Shown here one piece after another: positions 7,688 through 17,175 of a DNA stretch of 64,000 bases. Within the stretch, counting starts at the first letter, position 1. Each line of letters opens with the position of its first letter. This DNA comes from a bacterium. Its GTDB lineage: Bacteria; UBA10199; 2-02-FULL-44-16; JAAZCA01. A program made the position numbers and the translations under genes. The notes beneath the pieces are model-generated. The model had not been told where the DNA came from. It ran no database searches and saw only the letters and a list, made by a program, of their open reading frames with translations. Location of the stretch: the NCBI GenBank assembly GCA_021810905.1, contig JAJZQH010000009.1, positions 1 to 64,000 of the forward strand, read 5' to 3'.

Positions 7688-8800
7688 CTAGCCCAGTATC
7701 TTCCTATAATACTCAATCTGCATTTCCGCGACCCTCTTCCAGTCATAATGCTCCACGCGCATTGCAGCAGTTGCGGCGAGTCCCGTGCGAAGCTCCTCGT
7801 CTTCAATGAGCCTCTCAAGCGCCCCTGCCAGCGCATCTTCGTCCGCCGGAGGCACGAGCAGCGCGCTCTCCTCGTGGGTCAGCAGCGCCCTAAACGCCTC
7901 GATGTCCGATGCTATTATGGCTCGGCCTGCGCTCATCCCCTCCAGTATCGTTATCCCGAAGGAAGCGATCGTGGGAGTGAAGCAGAATGCGTGCGCGCTT
8001 GCAAGGAAGCTCGGCCGCTCGTTGTAGGCAGCGCCCTCGAAGATCACCGAATCTCTCACGTCGTCCGGGACGAGCCCCTCGAAATAAAAACGCAGCGGGC
8101 CATCGCCCACTACAATCAATCGAGTCTTCGGGTTTTTGCGATGAACGCGGGCAAAGGCGTGGATGAGCGTATCCAGCCCGTTTCGGGTATCGGGTCGGCC
8201 CAGGAAGAGGATGTTGAAGACGCCGTCCTGGTATTTGTCGAGCGGCTTTGCATCTTTCACCCACCATTCCACGTCAACGCCGTTGGGGATCACGTCAAAG
8301 GAGCGATCGAAGTGCTCCGCGTTTTCGCGGGCGCAGCATTCCGATACGGCGATGCGGCCCGCAATCCTGTCGAGAAGATCGAGGCAGCGGCCTTTATATA
8401 ACCTGTAATAGATATCGTCTCCCATGCAGGTATGAAAGGTTCCTAACACAGGGGCGTCTGCATGGAGATTGGCCAGCATTGGCAATGTGGGGAAGAGCGG
8501 TGAGTGGAGGTGGAGGATGTCAAAGCGTTCAGAGGCCAGCACCTCTTTCATCTTTCTAGCGAGGCTGAAACCGCGTGCGACCCTTCCGCACGACCCATTG
8601 AAGAACACGGGCGTGCTCTTGCCTACATAGATGATGCGCCTTCGGATTTCGTCTTCTATTGCGCCGGGATCGCCGTCCCTGCCGGTGATGATACGGAAAT
8701 CGTGACCGCGCCGAAGGAGTTCCTTTGAAAAATGGTAGATATTCTCGGTAATTCCGCCGAGAGTTGGGTAGAAGTATTCTGTGACGATGCCGATTTTCAT
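7688..8800 (-). CDS. GT4-family glycosyltransferase, PimA/PimB-like
   Basis: A 370-residue GT-B glycosyltransferase. The N-terminal domain starts KIGIVTEYFYPTLGGITENI with the glycine-rich acceptor loop, and the C-terminal domain has LGRPDTRNGLDTLI, VVGDGPLR and the family's E-x7-E motif in SFGITILEGMSAGRAIIASD. The last two segments closely resemble phosphatidyl-myo-inositol mannosyltransferase PimA, where they bind the sugar nucleotide. A membrane-associated enzyme adding a sugar to an inositol-type lipid fits the other inositol genes in the window, but substrate and sugar cannot be read from sequence. The gene ends 30 bp from the IS element. Confidence 0.9.
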   Translation of the reverse strand: MKIGIVTEYFYPTLGGITENIYHFSKELLRRGHDFRIITGRDGDPGAIEDEIRRRIIYVGKSTPVFFNGSCGRVARGFSLARKMKEVLASERFDILHLHSPLFPTLPMLANLHADAPVLGTFHTCMGDDIYYRLYKGRCLDLLDRIAGRIAVSECCARENAEHFDRSFDVIPNGVDVEWWVKDAKPLDKYQDGVFNILFLGRPDTRNGLDTLIHAFARVHRKNPKTRLIVVGDGPLRFYFEGLVPDDVRDSVIFEGAAYNERPSFLASAHAFCFTPTIASFGITILEGMSAGRAIIASDIEAFRALLTHEESALLVPPADEDALAGALERLIEDEELRTGLAATAAMRVEHYDWKRVAEMQIEYYRKILG

Positions 8801-8805
8801 AAAGG

Positions 8806-8916
8806 CCGTGACCTGTGGTCAGTGACCAGTGACCGGTAATCAGTGATCAGAAAAAATCCTGTGAATAAACAGGTTTCACTGGTCACTGGTCACTGGTTAC
8901 AGGTTACTGGTCACGG
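8806..8916. repeat. Short-word intergenic repeat array, GTGACCAGT dialect
   Basis: Two arms of about 45 bp, built from degenerate copies of GTGACCAGT and of its complement ACTGGTCAC, face each other across an AT-rich centre with a small inner hairpin (CCTGTGAATAAACAGG). CCGTGACC begins the left arm and GGTCACGG ends the right arm. It separates divergently transcribed genes. Confidence 0.88.
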
Positions 8917-9020
8917 CTTATCCGTGAAGCGGTAGATTTTGTCAAATTGTTACATAACTCTGCGCCCTTACTACTTTTTTATTGTCAACGAATGCCCGAA
9001 TATATAGCATCCGCCCCCCT

Positions 9021-10073
9021 ATGGCCACCCAGAGAGAGATACTGCCTTCCGACAGAGCGGGTCACAACCTTCATTCAATAGCCATGCATCTGGCCGGGCA
9101 GGGGTTTTCCCTGCGCACCCTGATCCTGGGGCTCAAGGAGTGGCTCCTCTACAGGATGGCCACGCTGGGCTTCGATCTCATCATATTGATGGCCATGGCG
9201 CTGTTGCTGGTCGTTTCCGTGCTCGCATTGAACGGCCACATACGGCTCATGCAGGCAACGGTCCTTCTGCCGATAATTATTGTTGCGGTTGCAGTAATCG
9301 TGCGGGCAGTGCAGAGGCCCGGGGACCGGAAGGCGGAAACAGGTCACATGCTGCGCGACTGGATCCCTTTTCTTCTAATCGTATTCATCTACGAGAATCT
9401 GCATGACGTCGCAGGACAGGCGATGGATTTTGATATTGCTGGAACCCTTTATAACCTTGACGTGGCGATATTCGGAATAGAGCCTACACTCTGGGCGCAG
9501 CGCATATTCTCGCCGCTGCTCACAGATGTGATGTCAGTCTCCTACGCTCTCTACCTGTTCCAGCCGCTTTTCATCATGTTTTTGCTCTCTGTATGGGGCA
9601 GGCGTATGGAGCTGCGGCACATGGCGCTCGCGCTAACCATCGCCTACGTGCTTGGATTCATGGGATATGTATTCCTGCCGGCGTCGCCGCCGCGCTACTT
9701 CATCGATTCCCTCTTCACCGAACCATCAAGGCTCTACGGCTTCTTCCTGTTCGACAAGCTGCAAGGCACGTGGGACAGCCTATCGGTCATCAGCGGCGGC
9801 GCGTTCCCGAGCCTGCACGTGGGGCTGTCGAGCGTTGCGCTCATCTACGCATTCCGGCTCCGCAATGTGAATCGCACGTTCAGGATCGTCTGGTACGCTT
9901 ACATCCCGCTCGTCACGAGCCTCTGGTTCTCCACTGTTTATCTCCGGCATCACTGGGTGATAGATATTTTCGCGGGATGGGCGGTGGCGATAGCGGCCTA
10001 TTACGGCGCATGCGGGATGATGGGGGTGTGGAGCAGGCTTCGAAAGCGCTATGCGCTTCCGCTTGAAATCTGA
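9021..10073 (+). CDS. PAP2-superfamily protein, Aur1/inositol-phosphotransferase-like
   Basis: A 350-residue membrane protein with about six helices. Two phosphatase motifs are visible: GGAFPSLHVGLSS (motif C2, with SLH in place of SGH) and STVYLRHHWVIDIFAGW (motif C3, with the catalytic histidine and aspartate). This combination is typical of the PAP2_3 branch, which includes inositol phosphorylceramide synthase Aur1, an enzyme that transfers phosphoinositol between lipids. The ATG at 9021 is preferred over an upstream TTG at 8982. It is the first gene of a probable run of envelope genes reaching to 16.7 kb. An ordinary lipid-phosphate phosphatase is the main alternative. Confidence 0.82.
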   Translation: MATQREILPSDRAGHNLHSIAMHLAGQGFSLRTLILGLKEWLLYRMATLGFDLIILMAMALLLVVSVLALNGHIRLMQATVLLPIIIVAVAVIVRAVQRPGDRKAETGHMLRDWIPFLLIVFIYENLHDVAGQAMDFDIAGTLYNLDVAIFGIEPTLWAQRIFSPLLTDVMSVSYALYLFQPLFIMFLLSVWGRRMELRHMALALTIAYVLGFMGYVFLPASPPRYFIDSLFTEPSRLYGFFLFDKLQGTWDSLSVISGGAFPSLHVGLSSVALIYAFRLRNVNRTFRIVWYAYIPLVTSLWFSTVYLRHHWVIDIFAGWAVAIAAYYGACGMMGVWSRLRKRYALPLEI

Positions 10074-10111
10074 AAGAAATACATTGCATCGAAACCATGG
10101 GGGAAGGTGGC

Positions 10112-10876
10112 ATGACTCCGATAGGCCATTTCATGTGCGCGTCCGCGGTGGCGGGAAATATCGACGTCACTACGGAAAAGGAGACGCTGGCTGCGTTTTC
10201 ATATTATGTTTTTTTTCTTCTGGTTTTCGGGGCGCTGACCGCGTTCCTTTCGCCCGGCGTCTGGGCAATGCATTTGCACGATCAATTCGGAAACGCGGCA
10301 TTCCTTTTTTTTCTCATTTTCTGGAGCAGGAAAGAAACGCGCAAACGATATTTTGTCTGTTTACTGATAGGCGGACAAATTCTTGCCGCATATACGCACA
10401 TTTTTGACGTCATAGTCCTCAATCTGGCCGGCTCCGTGCCGGCGGGCATGTGGCGGCCGCACAACATCCTGCATACTCCGCTGGCTGCGCTCTTGATTCC
10501 GCTGATAGCGACTCCACTGGTGCGGCTTTTGGTGGGGAGTATAGGTTTCTGGAGGATATTCTTCTATCTGGCGCTCGGCTATTTCCTGCACATATTCGCT
10601 GACACGATCACCTATAATTTTCAGATCTATCCTCTCTGGCCGATGAGCGGATTTCATTTCTCGCTGGTCGAAATGATCCAGCAGCCGGATGCAGTGAGTC
10701 AGTGGCTGGGAAATCCGCTCTATGTATTCAGCAAGGCTTCGAGGGAGAACATCGACGGCTTCATCGTCTATAAGGCGGAAGTCATGATCAACCTCTTGTT
10801 GATGGTTCTCTTTGCGGCGAAATCTATTTCCAGGCGCGCGATTGCCGGCACAAGGTCCAATGGGCACATTTCTTGA
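10112..10876 (+). CDS. Multi-pass membrane protein, YdjM/DUF457-like
   Basis: A 254-residue protein with about seven hydrophobic segments. It begins MTPIGHFMCASAVAGN, a beginning typical of the membrane-bound metal-dependent hydrolase family (YdjM). Histidines at RPHNILHTPL and an H-x3-D pair in GYFLHIFADTITYN stand where that family carries its metal ligands. The substrate is unknown. The ATG at 10112 has GGGGAAGG a few bases upstream and is preferred over the ATG at 10097. It overlaps the RND gene by 17 bp. Confidence 0.7.
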   Translation: MTPIGHFMCASAVAGNIDVTTEKETLAAFSYYVFFLLVFGALTAFLSPGVWAMHLHDQFGNAAFLFFLIFWSRKETRKRYFVCLLIGGQILAAYTHIFDVIVLNLAGSVPAGMWRPHNILHTPLAALLIPLIATPLVRLLVGSIGFWRIFFYLALGYFLHIFADTITYNFQIYPLWPMSGFHFSLVEMIQQPDAVSQWLGNPLYVFSKASRENIDGFIVYKAEVMINLLLMVLFAAKSISRRAIAGTRSNGHIS

Positions 10877-13337
10877 GACATTTTTCTGCAGGTATCTGAA
10901 GTTCGCGAACAAGCACCGAATAGCCGTTTCCGCCGTGTTCGTGCTTGTTTTTGTGTGCGCGTTCTATCTCGCTTCCGGTCTAGAACTCCGCGGCTCCTTG
11001 AAGGAATTGCTTCCGCAGAAATCGCCCAGCGTCGCCCAGCTCGATCGCATGCTCGAGCGAGTAGGGGGGATTTCAGTCCTGACGGTGGCGGTGGAAGGGC
11101 CGAATGCCGATGCCAATGCGAAGTTCGTGGACGATCTCACGGCAAGTATAGAGGCCATGCCTCAAGGCGAGATCCGTTACGTGGTAGCGAACGTGAGGGA
11201 GATCAGGAAATTCTACGAGGAAAACGTCCTCCGTTATATCGGCAAAGCCGATCTTGAAATCCTGTACAACCGCCTCAAGAGGATCGTCGATTACGAGAAG
11301 CTGAAACGCACCCCGCTTTTTTTCGACCTGGGCCTGGAGGAGCCTCCGCTCACGTTGAAGACCGACGATATACGAGAACGAAACCAGAATAATATGAAGA
11401 TGCCTCTTGCCGTCACGGGGGACCACTACGGCGGCGAAGAGGGCAGGTTTCTGATCATGATGGTCAGGCCGCAAGGCGCGGCCATCCAAATTGAACAGGC
11501 GCGCGGCCTGATCTTCCAGATCAAAAATCTCGTAGCAAAGCTCAATCCGTCGTCTTACGACGAAGATATGAGAGTGGGCTATTGCGGCAACGTCGTGACC
11601 ACCGTCGAGGAGTATGACACCCTCAAGTTCGACATGATCTCCACGGCCGGGCTCTGTATCTTCCTCGTAGCCGCATCCATCGTGCTTTATTTCCTGCGCA
11701 TCCGCATTGTTGCATTTCTTGGCATCACGCTCCTTTTCGGAATCACGCTGACCTTTGCCGTGACTCGTCTGGCGATCGGTTATCTCAACACGCAGACCGC
11801 ATTCCTGGCTTCCATAATAATAGGTACCGGAATAAATTACGGGATCATCCTCATAGGCAGATACCTTGAGGAGAGGAAGCAGGGGGACGAACCCCGACAT
11901 GCGATGGAGCACGCGCTCGCCAATACGGCGTTGCCCACGTTTCTTGCAGCCGCAACGACCGCCATCGCTTTCGTCATACTCATGATCGCGCGAGTGAGGG
12001 GGCTTTCGCAGTTCGGTTTCATAGGTTCAATCGGAGTGATGTTCTGCTGGCTCTTCACGATGTTTCTCCTGCCGCTGATGGTCGTCATGTCCGAAAGCGT
12101 ATTGAGACTCTTCAAGAAGCTCTCCACGCCAAAACGCACGAGCGCTATTGCCCCGGCGATGGACCGTTTCCTATACCATTTTCCGCTGGGAATCATCGTG
12201 TTCTCTCTGGTGACGGCAATTATCTCCGCTGTTTTGGTCTGGCGATTTATTCCGCATTCCATCGAGTATGATTTTTCCAAGTTGCGCAACAGGGCGTCGA
12301 CCGTCGAGGGGACAGAGGCCCTTGAAAAAAGAGTGGCGAAGCTTTGGATCGGATCGATGACGCCGGCGGTTGTAATGCTGGACAAACCCGAAGACGGGCC
12401 CATCGCATGTGAGGCGGTGGCGCGCCAGAACGCATTATATCCGCCATCTGAGAGGATGGTGGATAACTGCTACAGCGTCTATGACCTGCTGCCGAAGGAT
12501 CAGTCCGGGAAGGCTGCGATACTGGCCAGGTTCGATCGACTGCTGAACGAATCCTGGATAGGCGCCGTCAGCGGCGAGCTCGGCCAGCAGCTTGTGAAGA
12601 TCAAACGCTCGCTCAAAGCGCAGGAGCTAACGATCTCGGACCTGCCGCAGGATCTGGTGCGAAATTTCACGGATCTCAAGGGCGAGGTCGGTACGTTCGC
12701 TTATATCAACCCGAGGTCCGGCAAACCCCTGAGCGACGGGCGGAACCTCATGCGATTTGCCGATACGATTCAGGACATCAAGATGCCCGACGGCCGCGTG
12801 CTGCATGCAACCGGCGAATCGCTTATCTTCGCCGACCTCATTAAAATAGTGAAGAGGGAAGCGCCGATACTCACTCTTGCGGCGTTCCTTGCCGTTTCAA
12901 TATTTGTCATGTTCTTCGTGAGAAAGATGGGCGAAGGATACGTCATAATCGTTGCGCTGATATGGGCCGTCCTGGTCATGATGGCTGCGATGGCCCTGCT
13001 GAATATACGTATTAATTTCTTCAATTTTATCGCGCTGCCGCTGACATTCGGCGTCGGAGTGGATTATGCGCTGAACGTGGCGATCAGGTTTCACAAGGAT
13101 CGCAAGAAGCGGGTATTAGATATACTGCGGCATACCGGAGGCGCGGTCTTCCTCTGCTCTCTCACGACGACTATCGGATATTTTGTGCTCACAAGATCCA
13201 ACAACCAGGCGGTGGCGCAGTTCGGTCTCATGGCCATCATAGGCGAATTCACGTCCATATTCGCTGCAATATTCCTGGTTCCCGCGCTTATCATCGTGGG
13301 ACGAAGGCGCAAGGGACATATCCTGGAAGACAAATGA
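10860..13337 (+). CDS. RND-superfamily exporter (MMPL/HpnN-like)
   Basis: An 825-residue protein with the RND layout: one N-terminal transmembrane helix (residues 18-38), a periplasmic loop of about 200 residues, five helices, and then the same pattern repeated. The SIIIGTGINYGIILIGRYLE segment and its counterpart PLTFGVGVDYALNVAIRF in the second half carry the conserved G-x-x-x-(D/N)-Y motif of proton-coupled exporters such as MMPL and the hopanoid transporter HpnN. It probably moves a lipid to the outer membrane. The start lies inside the previous gene and the stop overlaps the next start by 4 nt, so the three genes are translated as a unit. Confidence 0.9.
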   Translation: MGTFLETFFCRYLKFANKHRIAVSAVFVLVFVCAFYLASGLELRGSLKELLPQKSPSVAQLDRMLERVGGISVLTVAVEGPNADANAKFVDDLTASIEAMPQGEIRYVVANVREIRKFYEENVLRYIGKADLEILYNRLKRIVDYEKLKRTPLFFDLGLEEPPLTLKTDDIRERNQNNMKMPLAVTGDHYGGEEGRFLIMMVRPQGAAIQIEQARGLIFQIKNLVAKLNPSSYDEDMRVGYCGNVVTTVEEYDTLKFDMISTAGLCIFLVAASIVLYFLRIRIVAFLGITLLFGITLTFAVTRLAIGYLNTQTAFLASIIIGTGINYGIILIGRYLEERKQGDEPRHAMEHALANTALPTFLAAATTAIAFVILMIARVRGLSQFGFIGSIGVMFCWLFTMFLLPLMVVMSESVLRLFKKLSTPKRTSAIAPAMDRFLYHFPLGIIVFSLVTAIISAVLVWRFIPHSIEYDFSKLRNRASTVEGTEALEKRVAKLWIGSMTPAVVMLDKPEDGPIACEAVARQNALYPPSERMVDNCYSVYDLLPKDQSGKAAILARFDRLLNESWIGAVSGELGQQLVKIKRSLKAQELTISDLPQDLVRNFTDLKGEVGTFAYINPRSGKPLSDGRNLMRFADTIQDIKMPDGRVLHATGESLIFADLIKIVKREAPILTLAAFLAVSIFVMFFVRKMGEGYVIIVALIWAVLVMMAAMALLNIRINFFNFIALPLTFGVGVDYALNVAIRFHKDRKKRVLDILRHTGGAVFLCSLTTTIGYFVLTRSNNQAVAQFGLMAIIGEFTSIFAAIFLVPALIIVGRRRKGHILEDK

Positions 13338-15058
13338 ACAACCGCGTTTACATCATCTTTGGAAAATCCGCAGCGATTTTCCTCATGCTTTTTTTCATAA
13401 TCCTTCCGTGCGGCGTTCTGGCTGCCGAAAGCTCGCCGAGCGTTCCTCCCGACAGCCCCCTCTATCGCGACCTGGATAAACTGGTGGCTTTCGGACTCGT
13501 CGAGCCGCCGATTCTGGGCCAGAGGCCTTACCCCAGATCCGAATTCGCCAGGATGACGGCGGAGGCGATGCAGAAGCTCAAGGAGAGAGAGGATAAAGAC
13601 GCGGATTCGTTTTTGCAGTTCGCCAGGGAGCAGAAGAGGCGGCAACAGATCGAGATCGTGATCAAAGAGCTCAGCTCCGAATTCAAAGAAGAGCTCGTGG
13701 ATATGGGCGCCCTTGATGGAGAGAGGATGCGCTATCGCGTGCATCCCTTCGAGGAATCGATTTTTTACGGAAAGTACCTCTCAAGTGCGCCTACGACGAT
13801 TCCACCCGACAACGGACGCGGATCGATCAACGCGCAGATCAATCCTCTGGCAGACTACGATCTCGGCAGACACCCTATATTCGGCACGCTGAACGCCGTA
13901 GAGGCGGTGGCGAGATTCAAGACGGGGAAATATTTTTCCGGTTACGTGAGGCCGCGATTTGAAGTGGATGTGCCGAGGGATGCGGACATGACCGGCCACG
14001 TATACGTGCAGAACGCTTACGGCACGTTCAGTGCCGGCAACTTCAGCCTCAAGTTTGGCCGTGATTCCATGCTCTGGGGATTTGGTGAACGCGGCAGCCT
14101 GTTGTTTTCCACAAACCCGAGACCGCTCGACGGCGTATGGATCACGAATCCTACTCCCGCACGTCTGCCATGGATATTCAAATATCTTGGGCGCTGGAGA
14201 TATACGCTGTATGGCACAAACTTCGGACCCGAATACGAGAAAAAATGGGCGTGGCTCGCAGGCTATAAAATCAGCCTCGCGCCTGCAAAATATGTGGAAC
14301 TCGGCTTTGGTCACGCGGTGCAGATAGGCGGCGAGGGCATGCCTGCGCCATCGTTCCTCGATGTACTCGGCGAATTCTCGGGCTTCCGACCGGCTGGCAC
14401 CGATCCGAATTCACCCAACCTGACCAATCATACATTCGAGATAGATCTGCTCGTTCGCGTACCGCAGCTCCGCGGATTCCAGATCTATGGCAACATGGCG
14501 ATAGAGGACTACTGGAAATCGATAAAGAAGACGCTCATTCAGGGTTGTTCGTACCTGGGTGGCATATATCTGCCGGCGTTGAATTCCACTGGCACAATGG
14601 ACCTTCGCGCTGAATACGTGCATACAAATCCGCTTGAATTCAGGCACGGCCTCTATACCGACGGCTTCACGATAAACCGCAGACTATTGGGGACGGATGC
14701 CGGGCCGGACGCCGATACGCTTCATTTCCTGTTCCGTCAGACATTATCCTCGAAGATATGGTATGGCATCACGCTGGATTGGGACTACCGAAGATCTAAT
14801 TCTTATACTGAATTGAGGAATCCGGACGGCACGGCAGGTCCGATAGTCAAGACGGCAGACGGTCCCACCGAACAGCGATACAGAGGGCTTGCTGATCTTG
14901 ACTTCAAATTTCACGGGAACCTCGGACTTCACTTGACCGGGGGCTACGAGAGGGTGAAGAACCTTCATTTTGTGCAGGGCTCGGACTGCAACAACTTTAT
15001 CGTCGCAGCTGCACTCTCTATCAACTTTGACCGCCATTTTGCTTTTGCCGCGAACTAG
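13334..15058 (+). CDS. Wzi-like outer-membrane capsule-assembly family protein
   Basis: A 574-residue exported protein. Residues 1-30 form a signal peptide ending at LAAES. A short N-terminal segment (PLYRDLDKLVAFGLVEPPILGQRPYPRSEFARM) resembles that of the capsule assembly protein Wzi family. The remainder is alternating beta-strand sequence with aromatic girdles, for example FSLKFGRDSMLWGFGERGSL, ending in an aromatic-rich strand (FDRHFAFAAN). Wzi family barrels anchor surface polysaccharide. Translation is coupled to the RND gene by an ATGA overlap, which suggests that the exporter and this barrel act on the same envelope component. Confidence 0.82.
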   Translation: MNNRVYIIFGKSAAIFLMLFFIILPCGVLAAESSPSVPPDSPLYRDLDKLVAFGLVEPPILGQRPYPRSEFARMTAEAMQKLKEREDKDADSFLQFAREQKRRQQIEIVIKELSSEFKEELVDMGALDGERMRYRVHPFEESIFYGKYLSSAPTTIPPDNGRGSINAQINPLADYDLGRHPIFGTLNAVEAVARFKTGKYFSGYVRPRFEVDVPRDADMTGHVYVQNAYGTFSAGNFSLKFGRDSMLWGFGERGSLLFSTNPRPLDGVWITNPTPARLPWIFKYLGRWRYTLYGTNFGPEYEKKWAWLAGYKISLAPAKYVELGFGHAVQIGGEGMPAPSFLDVLGEFSGFRPAGTDPNSPNLTNHTFEIDLLVRVPQLRGFQIYGNMAIEDYWKSIKKTLIQGCSYLGGIYLPALNSTGTMDLRAEYVHTNPLEFRHGLYTDGFTINRRLLGTDAGPDADTLHFLFRQTLSSKIWYGITLDWDYRRSNSYTELRNPDGTAGPIVKTADGPTEQRYRGLADLDFKFHGNLGLHLTGGYERVKNLHFVQGSDCNNFIVAAALSINFDRHFAFAAN

Positions 15059-15079
15059 TCGATGTGATAAAAGTGCTTC

Positions 15080-16693
15080 GTGTCAACGTCACCTCGCACC
15101 GAACTGCTTGCAATCCAGAAAAAGCTCTGGCGGTGGAACCGGGATCTGATCGAGCATTCCATCCTCGTCAAGGAGCCCGGGTTTGACTCGTACGAGCGCG
15201 CGTACAGATCCGCCGTGCGGCGGTACGAACGGGTCGCCGACCAGGAGGAGATGATCGAGGCGATCCTCGATTCCGAACTGATCTATGTGGGCGACTATCA
15301 CACCTGCAACCAGTCCCAGCGTTCGTTCCTTCGCATCCTCAAGGCCGTGGTCAAGCGCGACCGTAGCTTCGTGGTCTGCATGGAGCTCTTGCACAAACAT
15401 CATCAGAGGACGCTCGACCAGTACATGAGCGGCGCGATCGGCGAGGCGACCTTTCTCCGCCGCATTAAGCTGCAGGAGCACTGGGTCTTCGACCTGTGGA
15501 TGAACTTCAAGCCGCTCTTCGATTTCTGCCGCTATCACGGCATCAGGGTCTTTGCCATCGACGCGGCTGCGGAGGGGTCGGACGTGCGCCGCCGCGATGC
15601 GGCCGCTGGCGCTGTGGTGGCGCGGGTTGCGGCGGAAAATCCAGGTCACCGCATCTTCGTATTTATCGGCGATCTGCATATCGCGCCGCCTCATCTACCT
15701 TCAGACGTGGAGCGCGAACTTGCGCGCCGCGGCGTCGTCAGGAAGAACCTCATCCTGTACGAAAACAGCGAACCGATCTACTGGCGTCTGGCCGAGAAGG
15801 GGCTCGACGACTCCGTGGAAGTGGTGAAGCTGCCAGACGCGAATTTCTGCAGGATGCATACTCCGCCGGTCATCTGCCAGCGCTCGTATCTCAACTGGCT
15901 GGAGCACGAAGAGGGAGAGATCGATTATGCGGATGCAAAGGCCAGCTTTCTGGAGATAGTCGAGCGGCTCTGCGATTTCCTCAAGATAAAGCTGGGCAGG
16001 GAGCGGGACGACGTCGAGGTCTTCACGTGCGGTGATCTGAGCTTTCTCAAGTATCTGCGCGAGCGAGGCGATTTCTCAAAACAGGAACTCGAGACGATCA
16101 AGCGCCAGATACTCGCGAGCGAGAGCTACTACATCGCAAAGGCCAAGTTCGTATACCTCGCCAACCTCTCGCTTAATCACGCGGCGGAAGAAGCATCTCA
16201 TTTTATCAAGAGCCTCTGCTCGGGCGAGGAGGAGCCGCGCGAGATCGTTGATGCGTTTTATGCGAACGTGCTGCACGAGGCCATCGGTTTCTTCGGCTCG
16301 AAGACCGTCAATCCCAAGCGCAAGTGCTTTCACGAGAAGGACTTCACGGACCTGCTCGCGTACTTCGAGACGATCCGCGTGCCGAAGGAGCGGCGTCTTG
16401 AGTACGAGACCGCGCACCTGGTGATGGAATACAAGAAGCTCGAGCGCAAGGGCAAGCCGCTCGCGAAAACTGAAATATTCAAGAGCCGCATGGACCTCTT
16501 TCTGTCGCTCACGCATGCGCTGGGCTACATGCTCGGCGACAGGCTCTACTACGGGCTCGTGAGCGGCGCGGTGAAAAAACCGCTCGTGCGGGATCTCTTC
16601 TGCGACCCATGGCTCGACGAGGGCGAACCTGTAGATGTGTACCTCGAGCTCGAAAAGCGCCTGCGCAAGGTAAGGATACCCAAGAGGATGTGA
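15080..16693 (+). CDS. ChaN-like (DUF399) domain protein
   Basis: A 537-residue protein starting with GTG at 15080. Residues 60-270 match the ChaN-like fold: ELIYVGDYHTCNQSQRSFLRIL, then VVCMELLHKHHQRTLDQY, FAIDAA and FVFIGDLHIAPPHLP. ChaN itself is a haem-binding lipoprotein, and the superfamily is related to TIKI/TraB and erythromycin esterase folds. No signal peptide is visible here. The C-terminal half (from about residue 280) is helical and not recognised. It follows the Wzi-like gene by 21 bp and probably belongs to the same transcript. Confidence 0.8.
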   Translation: MSTSPRTELLAIQKKLWRWNRDLIEHSILVKEPGFDSYERAYRSAVRRYERVADQEEMIEAILDSELIYVGDYHTCNQSQRSFLRILKAVVKRDRSFVVCMELLHKHHQRTLDQYMSGAIGEATFLRRIKLQEHWVFDLWMNFKPLFDFCRYHGIRVFAIDAAAEGSDVRRRDAAAGAVVARVAAENPGHRIFVFIGDLHIAPPHLPSDVERELARRGVVRKNLILYENSEPIYWRLAEKGLDDSVEVVKLPDANFCRMHTPPVICQRSYLNWLEHEEGEIDYADAKASFLEIVERLCDFLKIKLGRERDDVEVFTCGDLSFLKYLRERGDFSKQELETIKRQILASESYYIAKAKFVYLANLSLNHAAEEASHFIKSLCSGEEEPREIVDAFYANVLHEAIGFFGSKTVNPKRKCFHEKDFTDLLAYFETIRVPKERRLEYETAHLVMEYKKLERKGKPLAKTEIFKSRMDLFLSLTHALGYMLGDRLYYGLVSGAVKKPLVRDLFCDPWLDEGEPVDVYLELEKRLRKVRIPKRM

Positions 16694-16708
16694 CGTTGAA
16701 AACCCGTC

Positions 16709-16820
16709 AAAACTCGTCAGACGGAGAAACCTCTTGCTCCGTAAACCTCTTGCTCCGTCATGCGGTCCAAACCTTTTGCGCCGTAACCTTTTGCTCCGTC
16801 ATGCTCCGTCATGCGGTTCA
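16709..16820. repeat. Tandem repeat of TTGCTCCGTCATGC words with a CAGACGGAG copy
   Basis: CAGACGGAG at 16718-16726 is followed by four to five degenerate copies of CTCTTGCTCCGT, two of them extended to CCGTCATGCGGT. This is the densest cluster of the dispersed CTCCGTCTG-type motif. It lies just before the small gene at 16843. Confidence 0.8.
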
Positions 16821-16842
16821 GCAGCATGGATAGGAGGTTGTT

Positions 16843-17175
16843 ATGAAGCTTCAGATAGGCTGCCTTTCGATGTTGCTCTGTCTGGTGGCGGCGGAATGCG
16901 GCGGGGCGGGCATGGGCGTGAAGGCGGGTGCTGCGGGAGCTTCGCCTGCGACGCTCTCCGCGGACGAGGCGCGTTCGATCGCCGTTGGAAGCGAGTGCGT
17001 TGAGAAGGGCAAGATAGGCGCATCTGAGGGCTTCAACGAACACAGTGGGACGTGGTGGTTTACGCTCGATATGAAGCCGGAGTTTGCCAAGGACGGATGC
17101 AGCCCTGCCTGCGTCGTTACGGAAGAAACACGTTCCGCTGAGATTAACTGGCGATGTACAGGGCTTAAACTGTAG
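16843..17175 (+). CDS. Small exported protein, unknown
   Basis: A 110-residue protein with an N-terminal hydrophobic segment (MKLQIGCLSMLLCLVAAEC) that can act as a signal peptide. Cys19 follows VAAE, so it is not a canonical lipobox. The mature part contains SADEARSIAVGSECVEKG and four further cysteines or cysteine-adjacent motifs (GCSPACVV, WRCTG), suggesting disulfides. AGGAGGT precedes the ATG by 5 nt. I do not recognise a family, although SADEAR-x-IA resembles PepSY-like or putative haemolysin lipoproteins. It ends 11 bp inside the convergent gene at 17165. Confidence 0.72.
   Translation: MKLQIGCLSMLLCLVAAECGGAGMGVKAGAAGASPATLSADEARSIAVGSECVEKGKIGASEGFNEHSGTWWFTLDMKPEFAKDGCSPACVVTEETRSAEINWRCTGLKL

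Noticed and set aside
9256-9277. GCAAC and GCCGATAAT inside the PAP2 gene
   Set aside because: The spacing is 11 nt, not 16, and it lies within a coding sequence far from a start.
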